A stretch of 64,000 bases of DNA from Amycolatopsis nalaikhensis (lineage in GTDB: Bacteria; Actinomycetota; Actinomycetes; Mycobacteriales; Pseudonocardiaceae), in NCBI RefSeq assembly GCF_030264295.1, contig NZ_CP127173.1, positions 6,455,501-6,519,500 of the forward strand, in the 5' to 3' direction. Under the pieces are notes generated by a model. That model had not been told where the DNA came from. It did no database searches and was given only the letters and a program-made list of their open reading frames with translations. Positions within the stretch are counted from its first letter, which is position 1. Every line of letters begins with the position of its first letter. This document shows, piece by piece, positions 40,112-47,932 of the stretch. A program made the translations under genes and the position numbers.

Positions 40112-40678
40112 ATGACGACGGGATCGGTCAGTCCCCGGCGCGCGGACACCCGGCGCAACCACGAGCGCATCCTCGTCGCGGCCGCGGAGTCCCTGGCGAA
40201 GACGGGCGAAGTGTCGTTCAACGCGATCGCGAAGCAGGCCGAGGTCGGCGTCGGCACGGTGTACCGGCACTTCCCGACGCCGGAGTCGCTGATCCTGGCG
40301 GTGTACCAGCGCGAGGTGCGGCACATCGTGGACATCGTGCCGGTGCTGCTGGCCGAGCACGCCCCGGAGCGCGCGTTCCGGGTGTGGGTGACCGACCACC
40401 TGGCGCACTACATGATGACGAAGAAGGGGCTGGCCGACGCGCTCCGCCGGGCGACGGCCTCCCGCGGCGAGCTGCCGGCGAGCGCGTACGACGCCATGGT
40501 CGGCGCGGTGGCGACCCTGCTGGCGGCCAACGTCGAGGCCGGCACGGTGCGGCCGGACCTCGAGCCGGTGCAGGTGCTGCGCGGCCTCGCGGGCCTGCTG
40601 ATGCTCGACCCGAACGGCGACTGGCGCGGCGACGCGGCCGGGCTCGCCGAACTGCTCTGGCACGGGATGGCCCGCTAG
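40112..40678 (+). CDS. TetR-family regulator
   Basis: 188 residues. DNA-binding domain 10-57: RRNHERILVAAAESLAKTGEVSFNAIAKQAEVGVGTVYRHFPTPESLILAV; the C-terminal helical ligand domain is of the common TetR_C33-like kind (LRRATASRGELPASAYDAMVGAV). GGGAGGA precedes ATG 40112. It is divergent from the paoABC operon with two matching palindromes between them, so it probably represses the oxidoreductase until an aldehyde or related ligand is present. It ends in CTAG, overlapping the next, convergent gene's stop by 4 nt. Confidence 0.9.
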   Translation: MTTGSVSPRRADTRRNHERILVAAAESLAKTGEVSFNAIAKQAEVGVGTVYRHFPTPESLILAVYQREVRHIVDIVPVLLAEHAPERAFRVWVTDHLAHYMMTKKGLADALRRATASRGELPASAYDAMVGAVATLLAANVEAGTVRPDLEPVQVLRGLAGLLMLDPNGDWRGDAAGLAELLWHGMAR

Positions 40679-41028
40679 CCGTCGAGCCGCACGGTCACGG
40701 TGACCCGGCCCTTGGCGTCCCGCCGCGCGACGGCGTGACCGGTCCGCTCGTGCTCGTCCAGCTCCAGGGTGAGCGGGGCGCCGTCGCCGGTGAAGTTGCG
40801 CCACCACGACTTCGCGTCGGGCAGCCGCACGCCGATGGTGACGACGTCGCCCGCGCGCCGGTAGCCGACCGGGGTGGTGAACGTGCGTCCCGACCGCCGT
40901 CCCGTGTAGGTGACCTGGGTGAGGTGGCGGCGGACGAGCGGCCCCCAGCGCGGCGACGTGCGGAGGGTGCCGACGCAGGTGTTCACGCGGTCGACGGTCT
41001 TCTTCGGGAGCGGGCCTCGATATCCCAC
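40675..41028 (-). CDS. Nitroreductase/quinone reductase family protein (F420-type split barrel)
   Basis: 117 residues from GTG 41028 (GAAGGAGAA 6 nt upstream). TQVTYTGRRSGRTFTTPVGYRRAGDVVTIGVRLPDAKSWWRNF is the F420/FMN split-barrel signature of Ddn-like proteins, but the protein is short and has lost the N-terminal helix length of active reductases. Function unknown; it may be a binding or storage member. Convergent with the TetR gene; 80 nt downstream of mmsA on the same strand. Confidence 0.78.
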   Translation of the reverse strand: MGYRGPLPKKTVDRVNTCVGTLRTSPRWGPLVRRHLTQVTYTGRRSGRTFTTPVGYRRAGDVVTIGVRLPDAKSWWRNFTGDGAPLTLELDEHERTGHAVARRDAKGRVTVTVRLDG

Positions 41029-41108
41029 GGCAGTTCTCCTTCGCCGGTGCTGCCGCCCACCGTACCGGAAAACCGGAGATGGGTGTTCCGGTTACGGCGG
41101 GGCGGCGT

Positions 41109-42602
41109 TCAGCTGGACGTGGGGAAGGTGAACGCCGCGGCTGACGCGCTGGTGTGCGGCCACCGCGTGGTGACCACCTTGGCGCGGGTGTAGAACCGGA
41201 CGCCCGCCGGGCCGTGGATCGGGCTGTCGCCGATCAGGGAGTCCTTCCAGCCGCCGAACGAGTAGTACGACATCGGGACCGGGATCGGCACGTTGACGCC
41301 GATCATGCCCACCTTCACCGCGCGCTGGAACTTGCGGGCCGCCTCGCCGCTGCCGGTGAAGATCGCCGTTCCGTTGCCGTAGGGGTTGGCGTTGATGATC
41401 GCGATCGCCTCGTCGGCCGTTTCCGCGCGGACCACCGCCAGCACCGGGCCGAAGATCTCTTCGCGGTAGGCGTCCATGTCCGGGGTCACGTGGTCCAGTA
41501 GGGACGGGCCGACGAAGAAGCCCTCGTCGTGTCCTTCGACCTCCAGGCCGCGGCCGTCGACCACCACCGACGCACCCTGTTCGGCGCCCCGGGCGACCGC
41601 GTTCACCACGCGCTCGCGGGCCGCCTCGGTGACGACCGGGCCCATGTCGCTCGCGGGGTCGCCGCCCGGGCCGACCTTCACCTCGCGAGCCTTGCGCTCC
41701 AGGATCCCGACCAGCTCGTCGCCCGCCGCGCCGACCGCCACGGCCACCGAGACCGCCATGCACCGCTGGCCCGCCGAGCCGAACGCGGCCGCCGTCAGGT
41801 GGTTCGCCGCGTACTCCAGGTCGGCGTCGGGCAGGACGACCGCGTGGTTCTTCGCGCCGCCGAGGGCCTGGACCCGTTTGCCCGCCGCCGTCCCGCGTTC
41901 GTGCACGTACTTGGCGATCGGGGTGGAGCCGACGAACGACACCGCCGCGACGTCCGGGTGGTCCAGGAGCGCGTCGACCGCGACCTTGTCGCCGTGGACG
42001 ACGTTGAACACGCCGTCCGGCAGTCCGGCCTCGGCGTACAGCTCGGCGACGAGGTTCGACGCCGACGGGTCGCGTTCGCTGGGCTTGAGGACGAACGTGT
42101 TGCCGGTGGCGATCGCGATCGGGTGCATCCACAGGGGCACCATGATCGGGAAGTTGAACGGGGTGATCCCGGCGACGACCCCGAGGGGCTGGCGGAAGTC
42201 GTGCACGTCGACGTCGCGGGAGACCTGGTCGGAGAAGCTGCCCTTGAGCGCGTCCGCGATGCCGCAGGCGTACTCGACGACCTCGCGGCCGCGCACGACT
42301 TCGCCGCGGGCGTCGTCGACGACCTTGCCGTGTTCGCCGGAGATGATCCGGGCGAGTTCGTCTTCGTGCTTCACCAGCAATTCGCGGAAGGCGAACATCA
42401 CCTTCGTGCGCTGGGACAGCGAGGAATCGCCCCAGGACTCGAAGGCCTTGCCCGCGGCGGCGACCGCGGTGTCCACATCGGACGCTTCGGCCAGCAGCAC
42501 CCGGGCCCGCTCGCGTCCGGTGGCCGGGTCGTGGACCGGCGCCGTGCGGGTCGAGCCCGCCGGGGTGGCGGTGCCGTTGATCCAGTGTTCGATGGTGGTC
42601 AC
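41109..42602 (-). CDS. mmsA: CoA-acylating methylmalonate-semialdehyde dehydrogenase
   Basis: 497 residues from GTG 42602 (GGAGGAG upstream). ALDH fold with ITPFNFPIMVPLWM, KPSERDPSAS, GSTPIAKYVHERG and catalytic Cys281 in GSAGQRCMAVSVAV. The adjacent SVAV and the PIPVPMSYYSFGGWKDS end are specific to MmsA/IolA, which makes propionyl- or acetyl-CoA from methylmalonate or malonate semialdehyde in valine and inositol breakdown. It lies 26 nt behind the Cgl0158-type aldolase gene, in one operon opposite a GntR regulator, so the inositol route is the better guess. Confidence 0.93.
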   Translation of the reverse strand: MTTIEHWINGTATPAGSTRTAPVHDPATGRERARVLLAEASDVDTAVAAAGKAFESWGDSSLSQRTKVMFAFRELLVKHEDELARIISGEHGKVVDDARGEVVRGREVVEYACGIADALKGSFSDQVSRDVDVHDFRQPLGVVAGITPFNFPIMVPLWMHPIAIATGNTFVLKPSERDPSASNLVAELYAEAGLPDGVFNVVHGDKVAVDALLDHPDVAAVSFVGSTPIAKYVHERGTAAGKRVQALGGAKNHAVVLPDADLEYAANHLTAAAFGSAGQRCMAVSVAVAVGAAGDELVGILERKAREVKVGPGGDPASDMGPVVTEAARERVVNAVARGAEQGASVVVDGRGLEVEGHDEGFFVGPSLLDHVTPDMDAYREEIFGPVLAVVRAETADEAIAIINANPYGNGTAIFTGSGEAARKFQRAVKVGMIGVNVPIPVPMSYYSFGGWKDSLIGDSPIHGPAGVRFYTRAKVVTTRWPHTSASAAAFTFPTSS

Positions 42603-42628
42603 GCTTGCTCCTCCAGGTAGTGCCGGGT

Positions 42629-43498
42629 TCACAGCAGCCCCACCGCGGTGTCGACCGCGTCGGCGACGTCTCCGTCGTGCGGGTAGAGCAGCGAGCGCCC
42701 GACGACCAGGCCTTGCACGGTCGGCAGGGTGAGCGCTCGCTGCCAGGCGGCGAACGCCGCGTCCGGGTCTTTGACTTCGCCGCCGAGCAGGACGGCGGGC
42801 AGGGTCGAGGCGGCGAGTACGCGTTCCATGTCGTCCACCACCGGGAGCTTGAGCCAGGTGCGGGCCGAGGAGCGGCCGAGCGCGGCGGCGATCGTGATCG
42901 ACTTGATGACGGCGTCGGGGGAGAGGTCGTTCTTGAGGCGTCCGTCCACCCAGCGAGACAGGAACGGTTCGACCATCGCGATGAGCTCGCGGTCGGCCAG
43001 CTCGTTCACGGCCTTCGCGGTGTTCTCGAGGACGCTCGGCGTGGCCGGGTCCTCGAGACAGATCCGGGTCAGGGTCTTCCCGCCGTCGAACCGCATCTTC
43101 TCGATCGTTTCGGCGTCGTAGCAGGCGAAGCGGTCGTCGATCTCGAAGCTCGAGCCGGCCAGCCCGGTGCGGTTCATCGACCCGAGCACCGTTTTGCCGT
43201 CCAGGACGCCGAGCAGCAGCAGGTCGTCGAGGACGTCCGCGGTCGCGAGGACGCCGGTTACGCCGGGGCGTTCGAGGGCGAGGCACAGTCGTTCGAGCAG
43301 TTCGCCGCGGTCGGCCATCGCGGTGGGGTTGTCGCCTACCGTGAGAGCGCCGCGGGCCGGGTGGTCGGCGGCGATGATCATCGTGCGGCCCTTGTCGTTG
43401 AAGGGCGACTTCGCCCGGACCCGGTTCGCGGCCGCCTCGGCGATCGCCCCCGGGTCGTGCACGCGTCTGGCGACGATCCGCCGCACCACGTCGGTCAC
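42629..43498 (-). CDS. Cgl0158-family (beta/alpha)8-barrel protein, inositol-cluster aldolase-like
   Basis: 289 residues from GTG 43498. Key segments: MIIAADHPARGALTVGD at the N-terminus (aldolase-like barrel), FACYDAETIEKMRFDGGKTLTRI, LKLPVVDDMERVLAASTLPAVLLGGEV and LVVGRSLLYPHDGDV. It belongs to the family annotated Cgl0158 or deoxyribose-phosphate-aldolase-like in actinobacterial myo-inositol clusters, where it is thought to act on the phosphorylated deoxygluconate intermediate. The kinase and iolB, iolD, iolE genes normally beside it are missing here. Confidence 0.85.
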   Translation of the reverse strand: MTDVVRRIVARRVHDPGAIAEAAANRVRAKSPFNDKGRTMIIAADHPARGALTVGDNPTAMADRGELLERLCLALERPGVTGVLATADVLDDLLLLGVLDGKTVLGSMNRTGLAGSSFEIDDRFACYDAETIEKMRFDGGKTLTRICLEDPATPSVLENTAKAVNELADRELIAMVEPFLSRWVDGRLKNDLSPDAVIKSITIAAALGRSSARTWLKLPVVDDMERVLAASTLPAVLLGGEVKDPDAAFAAWQRALTLPTVQGLVVGRSLLYPHDGDVADAVDTAVGLL

Positions 43499-43567
43499 AG
43501 CTGTGCCCCCCTTCGGTCCGTCATGAAGTCGACCGTGCCAGCGGCCGGAGACTTTGTCAAGACATAT

Positions 43568-43597
43568 GGACATCAGGTCATCCCTACAGTGGACATC
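43568..43597 (+). promoter_or_regulatory. Direct repeats upstream of the GntR gene
   Basis: GGACATC at 43568-43574 and 43591-43597, 23 bp apart, in the 116-nt gap between the aldolase operon and the GntR gene. TAGGCT (43605-43610) is a plausible -10 for a leaderless GntR message. The repeats are candidate half-sites for the regulator. Confidence 0.45.
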
Positions 43598-43617
43598 CTG
43601 GCGGTAGGCTCCGGGTG

Positions 43618-44415
43618 GTGAACACCCCGCCGCCGTCGGACCGCATCGACGTCACCCACCCGCAGGCCTGGAATCCGGGCCGGGAGATCGTCCTGGACCC
43701 GGGCAGCCCCGAGCCGCTGTACTTCCAGGTGTCGCGGCAGCTGCACGCCGCGATCGAGGACGGCAGGCTGCCGGCGGGCGCCCGGCTGGACAACGAGATC
43801 GAGCTGGCCGCGAACCTGCGGCTGTCCCGGCCGACGGTCCGCCAGGCGATCCAGACGCTGGTCAACCAGGGCCTGCTGGTGCGGCGGCGCGGGGTCGGCA
43901 CCCAGGTCGTCCGCACGAAGGTCGCCCGGCCGCTGCGGCTGAGCAGCCTGTTCGACGACCTCGCCGGGCTCGGCGGCAAGCCGGAGTCGGTGGTGCTGGC
44001 CAACCGCGTCGAGGAGGCGGACGAAGAGGTGGCGGGCCTGCTCGAAGCGCCGGGTCTGGGCCACGTCCGGCGGCTGACGCGGATCCGCTCGACCGACGGC
44101 GAGCCGCTCGCCTTGATGAACAACTACCTGCCCGACGGCATTATCGACCCGGCCGACGACGAGCTGCGCGAAAAAGGCCTTTACCAGCTGCTGCGGTCGG
44201 CGGGGGTGCGCCTGCACGCCGCCGAGCAGACGATCGGCGCGCGCCTGGCGACCGAGGAGGACGCGGACCTGCTGCACGAGGAGCCGGGTGCGGCCCTGCT
44301 GACGATGCAGCGCACGACCTACGACGACACAGGCCGCGTCGTCGAGTACGGCTGGCACGTCTACCGCGCGTCCCGCTACGCGTTCAACCTTTCGCTGACC
44401 AACGGGCCTCAGTAG
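43618..44415 (+). CDS. GntR-family regulator, HutC/UTRA subfamily
   Basis: 265 residues from GTG 43618 (GTG 43615 also possible; the TAGGCT -10 suggests leaderless translation). Winged helix about 30-100 (PLYFQVSRQLHAAIEDGRLPAG, LRLSRPTVRQAIQTLVNQGLLVRRRGVGTQVV), UTRA ligand domain about 115-260 (RIRSTDGEPLALMNNYLPDG, VVEYGWHVYRASRYAF). UTRA domains usually bind sugars or their phosphates. Divergent from the aldolase-mmsA operon, hence its likely repressor. Confidence 0.88.
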   Translation: MNTPPPSDRIDVTHPQAWNPGREIVLDPGSPEPLYFQVSRQLHAAIEDGRLPAGARLDNEIELAANLRLSRPTVRQAIQTLVNQGLLVRRRGVGTQVVRTKVARPLRLSSLFDDLAGLGGKPESVVLANRVEEADEEVAGLLEAPGLGHVRRLTRIRSTDGEPLALMNNYLPDGIIDPADDELREKGLYQLLRSAGVRLHAAEQTIGARLATEEDADLLHEEPGAALLTMQRTTYDDTGRVVEYGWHVYRASRYAFNLSLTNGPQ

Positions 44416-44915
44416 CGGCAGCGCCGGAGGAAGTACGCCCAGGTCACCGCGGCCAGCAGCGGGGCCCACAGCAACAGCGGCAGGTAGCAGGCGACGAGCA
44501 GGACGTGCCAGCCCGCGCCGGCGAACTCGATCGTGCCGATGTCCGGGAACGCGCGGAACGCGTAGGCCCAGACGACGGCCAGCGCCAGCGCGCCCAGCCC
44601 GGCGGGCACGATCGCGGCGAAGGGCGTCACCCGACGGCCGCCGAGCAATGGCAGCCACGCCGGGACGCGCTCGCCCCACGGCCGGACCAGCCCCAGCGTG
44701 AGCAGGGCCAGGCCTTCGCAGAGGAGGCTGAGCGCTACGAAGCTCAAGGAATCCGCGAGCGTGACGACCGGGCGGGGCCGGATGCCGACGTCGACCCCGG
44801 CGGCGAGGGCCAGCCGCCAGAGCCCGGACGGCAGGGTGAGCAACGGGACGGTGTGCGCGGCGAGGACGGCCCAGCGCTGCGGGCGGCGGCCGTCCCGGAC
44901 GGAGATCGAGACCAT
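44409..44915 (-). CDS. Integral membrane protein, unknown
   Basis: 168 residues from ATG 44915; the longer open frame runs through repeat DNA and is rejected. Four or five hydrophobic segments (WAVLAAHTVPLLTLPSGLWRLA, LSFVALSLLCEGLALLTLGLV, FAAIVPAGLGALALAVVWAYA, WHVLLVACYLPLLLWAPLLA). Similar small proteins occur widely in actinobacteria without assigned function. The 3' end overlaps the convergent GntR gene by 7 nt. Confidence 0.7.
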   Translation of the reverse strand: MVSISVRDGRRPQRWAVLAAHTVPLLTLPSGLWRLALAAGVDVGIRPRPVVTLADSLSFVALSLLCEGLALLTLGLVRPWGERVPAWLPLLGGRRVTPFAAIVPAGLGALALAVVWAYAFRAFPDIGTIEFAGAGWHVLLVACYLPLLLWAPLLAAVTWAYFLRRCRY

Positions 44916-44991
44916 GCCTCGACGCTGCTCCGCGCGCGGCGCCCGCGCCTCCCTCTCGCGTACCGGTGGGCTCCCTCGGCGGGTGGACAGG

Positions 44992-45070
44992 GCTGAAGGG
45001 GACCTTGCTCTCATCTGATGAGCTGAAGGGGACTTTCCTCGCATCACATGCCAGGAAAGTCCCCTTCAGC
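44992..45070. repeat. CTGAAGGGG repeat element in a divergent promoter region
   Basis: A perfect 18-bp inverted repeat (45022-45039 / 45053-45070, GCTGAAGGGGACTTTCCT and its complement, 13-nt loop), preceded by an extra half copy CTGAAGGGGACCTTGCTC from 44993. The same sequence family forms the element at 57919-57977. Unlike that copy it sits upstream of both flanking genes (44915 minus, 45166 plus), so it cannot be a simple terminator for them. Confidence 0.82.
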
Positions 45071-45125
45071 TCGGCGCGGACAGGTCGACCCGATCGGGAT
45101 GTTTACCGCGCCGACGGCGTGGGCA

Positions 45126-45149
45126 CGCTTGATTCGTTCAAGACAAGCG
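45126..45149 (+). promoter_or_regulatory. Putative FurA operator
   Basis: CGCTTG (45126-45131), 12 nt, CAAGCG (45144-45149), with a nested CTTGA-N5-TCAAG (45128-45142), 17-40 bp before the furA start. The AT-rich CTTGA/TCAAG halves resemble known actinobacterial FurA/CatR sites upstream of furA-katG. It would make the operon autoregulated. Confidence 0.55.
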
Positions 45150-45165
45150 TTCGAGGGTTGTGGTG

Positions 45166-45615
45166 ATGTCCGACTTCGAGGCCCAGCTGAGAGCGGTCTC
45201 GTTGCGCGTGACGCGGCCACGGGTGGCCGTGCTCGCCGCGCTGCGGGACCACCCGCACGTCGACACCGAAACCGTGATCGACCTGGTGCGGGGCGAGCTC
45301 CCCACCGTGTCGCACCAGGCCGTCTACGACGTGCTGCGGGCCCTCACCGACGCCGGGCTGGTGCGGCGCATCCAGCCGGCGGGCGCGCTCGCCCGCTACG
45401 AGACCCGGGTGGGGGACAACCACCACCACGTCGTCTGCCGCTCGTGCGGGGCGATCGCGGACGTCGACTGCGCCACCGGCCACGCTCCCTGCCTCACCGC
45501 CTCGGACGACCGCGGCTTCGTCATCGACGAGGCGGAGGTCGTCTACTGGGGCACCTGCCCCGCGTGCGTGGCCGGACCCACCCCCGATGACCGCCGCTCG
45601 GAAGGAAGCTCATGA
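45166..45615 (+). CDS. furA: Fur-family regulator (FurA/CatR), repressor of katG
   Basis: 149 residues from ATG 45166 (GTG 45160 and 45163 also in frame). Winged helix RVTRPRVAVLAALRDHPHVDTETV, LPTVSHQAVYDVLRALTDAGL; metal region RYETRVGDNHHHVVCRSCGAIADVDC; C-terminal CPAC. The CxxC pairs form the structural zinc site and the HHHVVC segment the regulatory metal site. Gene pair furA-katG with ATGA overlap (45612-45615) is standard in actinobacteria, where the protein represses katG and is released by peroxide. Confidence 0.92.
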   Translation: MSDFEAQLRAVSLRVTRPRVAVLAALRDHPHVDTETVIDLVRGELPTVSHQAVYDVLRALTDAGLVRRIQPAGALARYETRVGDNHHHVVCRSCGAIADVDCATGHAPCLTASDDRGFVIDEAEVVYWGTCPACVAGPTPDDRRSEGSS

Positions 45616-47888
45616 GCAACACACCGGAAACCGGCCCGTCCAGCGCGCAGGGCGTGGACGAAAAGGCAGCGGCAGGCTGCCCGGTCGCCCACGACTCCGT
45701 GACCTCGACCGGCAGCGAGAGCGAGAACCCGGCGATCGACTCGCCGACCCCGCGCACGGGTGGCCGCCCGCGCACGATCAAGGACTGGTGGCCCAACCAG
45801 CTGGACCTCTCGGTCCTGCACACCCACTCGTCGAAGAGCAACCCGCTCGGCGAGAACTTCAGCTATGCCAAGGAGTTCGCGAAGCTCGACGTCGAGGCCC
45901 TCAAGCGGGACATCGTCGAGGTGCTCACCACCTCGCAGGACTGGTGGCCCGCCGACTTCGGGCACTACGGCGGGCTGATGATCCGGATGAGCTGGCACGC
46001 CGCCGGCACCTACCGCATCTACGACGGCCGCGGCGGGGCCGGGGACGGCGCCCAGCGCTTCGCCCCGCTGAACAGCTGGCCTGACAACGCCAACCTCGAC
46101 AAGGCGCGCCGGCTCCTGTGGCCGGTCAAGGAGAAGTACGGCCAGAAGATCTCGTGGGCCGACCTGATCGTGCTCGCCGGCAACGTCGCCATGGAGTCGA
46201 TGGGCTTCAAGACCTTCGGCTTCGGCTTCGGCCGCGAGGACACCTGGGAGCCCGAGGAGATCTACTGGGGCCCGGAGGACGACTGGCTCGGCGACGAGCG
46301 CTACGCCAGCGACTCGGAGATGGTGCCCGAGCTCGGCGCCACCGAGATGGGTCTCATCTACGTCAACCCCGAGGGCCCGCGCGGCAGCGCGGACTTCCGG
46401 GCGGCGGCCCACTTCATCCGGGAGACCTTCGCCCGGATGGCGATGAACGACGAGGAGACCGTCGCGCTCATCGCGGGCGGGCACACGTTCGGCAAGACGC
46501 ACGGTGCCGGGGACGCCGACGCCCACGTCGGCCCGGAGCCCGAAGGTGCCCCGCTGGAGTCGCAGGGCCTCGGCTGGCTGAGCACGTACGGCACCGGCAA
46601 GGGGCCGGACACGATCACCAGCGGCCTCGAGGTGACGTGGACCGACCGGCCGACCGAGTGGAGCAACCGCTTCTTCGAGATCCTGTTCGGCTACGAATGG
46701 GAGCTGACGACGAGCCCGGGCGGCGGCAAGCAGTACGTCGCCAAGGACGCGCCGGAGATCATCCCGGACCCGTACGACCCGAACAAGAAGCACAAGCCGA
46801 CGATGCTGACCACCGACCTGTCGCTGCGCTTCGACCCGACGTACGAGAAGATCTCGCGCCGCTTCCTGGAGCACCCGGACGAGTTCGCGCTAGCGTTTGC
46901 CAAGGCGTGGTACAAGCTGCTGCACCGCGACATGGGCCCGGTCAGCCGGTTCCTCGGCCCGTGGGTCGCCGAGCCGCAGCTGTGGCAGGACCCGGTGCCG
47001 GCGGTCGACCACGAGCTGGTGGGCGAAGCGGACATCAAGACGCTCAAGGCGAAGGTGCTGGACTCCGGGCTCACGACCGCCCAGCTGGTCACCACGGCCT
47101 GGGCCGCCGCTGCGAGCTTCCGGTCCACCGACAAGCGCGGTGGCGCGAACGGCGCCCGGATCCGCCTCGAGCCGCAGCGCAGCTGGGAAGTGAACCAGCC
47201 CGAGCAGCTCGCGACCGTGCTGCAGAAGCTGGAAGGCATCCAGCGGGAGTTCAACGACGGTGGCGGCGCGAAGATCTCGCTCGCCGACCTGATCGTGCTG
47301 GCCGGCTCGGCCGCCGTCGAGAAGGCCGCGCGCGACGCCGGGGTCGAGGTGACCGTGCCGTTCCACCCGGGCCGCACGGACGCGACCCAGGAGCAGACCG
47401 ACGTCGACTCGTTCAAGGTGCTCGAGCCGCGCGCGGACGGGTTCCGCAACTACCTGCGGCCGGGGGAGAAGCTCCAGCCGGAGGTGCTGCTGGTCGACCG
47501 CGCGTACATGCTCGGCCTGACGGCGCCGGAGATGACCGTCCTCGTCGGCGGGCTGCGGGCGCTCGGGGCCAACGCCGGCGGCACGCAGCACGGCGTCCTC
47601 ACCGACCGGCCGGGCGTGCTGACGAACGACTTCTTCCGCAACCTGCTCGCGCCGGGCACGCGGTGGAAGGCGGCGGAGTCCGGCGAGCACGTGTACGAGA
47701 TCCGCGACGTGGCCACGGACGAGGTGAAGTGGACCGCGACGGCGGTGGACCTCGTCTTCGGGGCCAACTCGCAGCTGCGCGCGGTCGCCGAGGTCTACGC
47801 GAGCCAGGACGCCAGTGAGCGGTTCGTGGCCGACTTCGTCGCGGCGTGGACCAAGGTCATGGAGCTGGACCGCTTCGACCTGGCCTGA
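45612..47888 (+). CDS. katG: Catalase-peroxidase KatG
   Basis: 758 residues, two-domain bifunctional peroxidase. Distal side Arg125, Trp128 and His129 (MRMSWHAAGTYR); proximal heme ligand His291 (AGGHTFGKTHG); the Met-Tyr-Trp adduct residues Trp128, Tyr250 (GLIYVNPEGP) and Met276 fall exactly 21 positions above the Mycobacterium tuberculosis numbering, so catalase activity should be intact. It detoxifies hydrogen peroxide in the cytoplasm. Coupled to furA and followed by a strong hairpin at 47896-47928. Confidence 0.98.
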   Translation: MSNTPETGPSSAQGVDEKAAAGCPVAHDSVTSTGSESENPAIDSPTPRTGGRPRTIKDWWPNQLDLSVLHTHSSKSNPLGENFSYAKEFAKLDVEALKRDIVEVLTTSQDWWPADFGHYGGLMIRMSWHAAGTYRIYDGRGGAGDGAQRFAPLNSWPDNANLDKARRLLWPVKEKYGQKISWADLIVLAGNVAMESMGFKTFGFGFGREDTWEPEEIYWGPEDDWLGDERYASDSEMVPELGATEMGLIYVNPEGPRGSADFRAAAHFIRETFARMAMNDEETVALIAGGHTFGKTHGAGDADAHVGPEPEGAPLESQGLGWLSTYGTGKGPDTITSGLEVTWTDRPTEWSNRFFEILFGYEWELTTSPGGGKQYVAKDAPEIIPDPYDPNKKHKPTMLTTDLSLRFDPTYEKISRRFLEHPDEFALAFAKAWYKLLHRDMGPVSRFLGPWVAEPQLWQDPVPAVDHELVGEADIKTLKAKVLDSGLTTAQLVTTAWAAAASFRSTDKRGGANGARIRLEPQRSWEVNQPEQLATVLQKLEGIQREFNDGGGAKISLADLIVLAGSAAVEKAARDAGVEVTVPFHPGRTDATQEQTDVDSFKVLEPRADGFRNYLRPGEKLQPEVLLVDRAYMLGLTAPEMTVLVGGLRALGANAGGTQHGVLTDRPGVLTNDFFRNLLAPGTRWKAAESGEHVYEIRDVATDEVKWTATAVDLVFGANSQLRAVAEVYASQDASERFVADFVAAWTKVMELDRFDLA

Positions 47889-47895
47889 GTTGTGG

Positions 47896-47928
47896 GGCAC
47901 CGGCCGGGACGTGTTCCCGGCCGGTGCC
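47896..47928. terminator. Bidirectional hairpin between katG and terC
   Basis: Perfect 14-bp arms GGCACCGGCCGGGA (47896-47909) and TCCCGGCCGGTGCC (47915-47928), 5-nt loop, placed 8 nt after the katG stop and 5 nt before the convergent terC stop. No poly-T, as is common in high-G+C genomes. Confidence 0.75.
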
Positions 47929-47932
47929 ACGC

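Noticed and set aside
36343..40678. Possible carbon-monoxide dehydrogenase linked to the MoxR/CoxE pair at the window start
   Set aside because: The FAD subunit has the PaoB-type [4Fe-4S] motif and the large subunit lacks the CO dehydrogenase active-site loop AYRCSFR; the loci are 35 kb apart.
44409..45047. Longer version of the membrane protein with an N-terminal KSPSAHQMR extension
   Set aside because: The extension is the translated CTGAAGGGG repeat element; ATG 44915 begins just before the first membrane helix.
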